This document shows positions 6,583 to 7,689 of a DNA stretch of 7,689 nt, in pieces. The translations under genes were made by a program, and so were the position numbers. The DNA comes from Chitinophaga pinensis (GTDB taxonomy: Bacteria > Bacteroidota > Bacteroidia > Chitinophagales > Chitinophagaceae), in contig CAMCBE010000090.1 of the NCBI GenBank assembly GCA_945872805.1, positions 1 through 7,689 on the forward strand, read 5' to 3'. A model generated the notes under the pieces. It ran no database searches. It saw nothing but the letters and a program-made list of their open reading frames with translations, and was not told the origin of the DNA. Within the stretch, counting starts at the first letter, position 1; each line of letters opens with the position of its first letter.

Positions 6583-7689
6583 TTATTTACTAAGGTGCAT
6601 ACTTCTTTCCTTATATAACGTTCTGAAATAGGGGTCTCTGAGGTCTTTGATAAACCGAATTGCTTCTCCAGTTGATTTCATTTCTGGGCCGAGTTCTTTA
6701 TTCACTCCAGGAAATTTATCAAAGCTAAATACAGGTTCTTTTATGGCGAATCCTTTAAGTTTTTTCTCGTAAGTGAAATCAGTTATTTTATGTGTACCCA
6801 TCATAATTTTTGTAGCAATATTCAAATAAGGTATCTGATACGCTTTCGCTATGAATGGGGTCGTTCTAGAAGCTCTTGGGTTCGCTTCGATAACAAACAC
6901 TTGGCCAGCTTTGATGGCAAATTGTATGTTGATAAGACCTTTGATGTTTAGGGCCCTAGCAATTTTTTCTGAGTAGAACTCCATGGTAGTAACTTCTAGC
7001 GGAGTGAGGTTGAAGGCTGGAAGGACAGCATTGCTGTCTCCACTATGAATTCCCGCCGGCTCAATATGTTCCATAACGCCCATGACATGGAAATTTGTTC
7101 CGTCAAAAATACCATCAATCTCTGCCTCTTGGCATCTGTCTAAGAAGTGGTCAATGAGTATTTTATTGTCTGGAAGATGTTTCAGTAGACTTACTACCGC
7201 TTGTTCCAATTCATCATCATTTATTACAATTCGCATTCTTTGTCCACCCAATACATAAGAGGGCCTAACCAACACAGGGAAGCCAACTTGTTTAGCTACT
7301 TCAACAGCTTCGTCAACATTCAATGCTGTGCCATAGTTAGGGTAAGGAATTTCAAGACTTTTGAGCATATCACTAAAGCGTCCACGATCTTCGGCGATAT
7401 CCATATTGTCATACGATGTACCTATGATTTTTATTCCCTTTTTATGAAGTTTTTCAGCCAACTTTAATGCTGTTTGTCCACCTAATTGAACAATTACGCC
7501 TTCTGGTTTTTCGTGTTCAATAATTTCCCATAGGTGTTCCCAAAATACGGGCTCAAAGTATAATTTATCTGCCACGTCAAAGTCAGTTGAAACTGTTTCT
7601 GGATTACAGTTTACCATGATAGCTTCAAACCCACATTCTTTGATGGCAAGAAGACCATGAACACAGCAATAATCAAACTCAATACCTTG
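6583..7689 (-). CDS. carB: Carbamoyl-phosphate synthase large subunit, C-terminal part (5' end outside window); lacks MGS-like domain
   Basis: The frame is open from the right edge, starting QGIEFDYCCVHG, to TAA at 6585-6583, giving 368 visible residues. An internal ATG at 7617 is not the start, since conserved CarB residues continue upstream. The visible part is the second ATP-grasp half, which phosphorylates carbamate to carbamoyl phosphate for pyrimidine and arginine synthesis. Conserved blocks include NCNPETVSTDFDVADKLYFEP, the ATP-binding VRPSYVLGG, MEHIEPAGIHSGDS, and the metal-binding set Q256, E268 and N270 (visible numbering; NIQFA and EANPRASRT), equivalent to E. coli Q829, E841 and N843. 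The protein stops about 40 residues after FPGVNKELGPEMKSTGE, where E. coli CarB continues for roughly 130 more residues as the MGS-like allosteric domain. Only 51 bp separate the stop from the next gene, so that domain is absent, not frameshifted. My recollection is that short CarB of this kind occurs in other Bacteroidota. Confidence 0.95.
   Translation of the reverse strand, partial: QGIEFDYCCVHGLLAIKECGFEAIMVNCNPETVSTDFDVADKLYFEPVFWEHLWEIIEHEKPEGVIVQLGGQTALKLAEKLHKKGIKIIGTSYDNMDIAEDRGRFSDMLKSLEIPYPNYGTALNVDEAVEVAKQVGFPVLVRPSYVLGGQRMRIVINDDELEQAVVSLLKHLPDNKILIDHFLDRCQEAEIDGIFDGTNFHVMGVMEHIEPAGIHSGDSNAVLPAFNLTPLEVTTMEFYSEKIARALNIKGLINIQFAIKAGQVFVIEANPRASRTTPFIAKAYQIPYLNIATKIMMGTHKITDFTYEKKLKGFAIKEPVFSFDKFPGVNKELGPEMKSTGEAIRFIKDLRDPYFRTLYKERSMHLSK

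Noticed and set aside
6583..6600. Possible frameshift or premature stop truncating carB
   Set aside because: Reading continues with family-like residues right to the stop, and the next gene starts 51 bp later, leaving no room for a displaced C-terminal domain.
7201..7467. Plus-strand open frame of 88 codons inside carB
   Set aside because: It is antisense to the conserved ATP-grasp region of carB and shows no protein-like features of its own.

Overview
The window looks like a chromosomal, housekeeping-type segment of a low-GC member of the Bacteroidota, probably near the Chitinophagia/Sphingobacteriia. Four things point there: a DUF5686-type outer-membrane protein with an N-terminal carboxypeptidase-regulatory-like domain; a CarB without its C-terminal allosteric domain; no Shine-Dalgarno sequence before any of the five visible start codons; and perfect TAnnTTTG (-7 type) motifs next to two starts. 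No tRNA, rRNA, CRISPR array, insertion sequence or integration scar was seen, and all complete reading frames are intact.

Layout, left to right. (1) Plus strand, 1-2046: the 3' two thirds of nadE (glutamine-dependent NAD+ synthetase, cut by the left edge), then rsgA (ribosome-assembly GTPase) 27 bp later, probably co-transcribed. (2) Minus strand, 2736 down to 2047: a gamma-carbonic-anhydrase-like hexapeptide-repeat protein, then after 27 bp a 49-residue predicted lipoprotein. The lipoprotein's stop codon directly abuts the rsgA stop with no base between them. (3) A 92-bp divergent spacer (2737-2828) holds candidate promoters for both directions. (4) Plus strand, 2829-4013: a class III PLP-dependent aminotransferase. 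(5) Minus strand, right edge down to 4027: the C-terminal synthetase half of carB (cut by the right edge), then after 51 bp a large DUF5686 outer-membrane beta-barrel protein. This last gene converges on the aminotransferase across a 13-bp gap.

The genes do not form one evident pathway. They cover NAD synthesis, 30S subunit maturation, bicarbonate/CO2-type chemistry (predicted), amino-acid transamination, carbamoyl phosphate supply for pyrimidines and arginine, and the outer membrane. I found no convincing novel system. The points most worth a second look are the tiny cationic lipoprotein, the naturally short CarB, the -7-like motifs 4 and 7 nt from start codons (possible leaderless mRNAs), the interleaved palindromes ahead of the aminotransferase, and the very tight convergent gene pairs.
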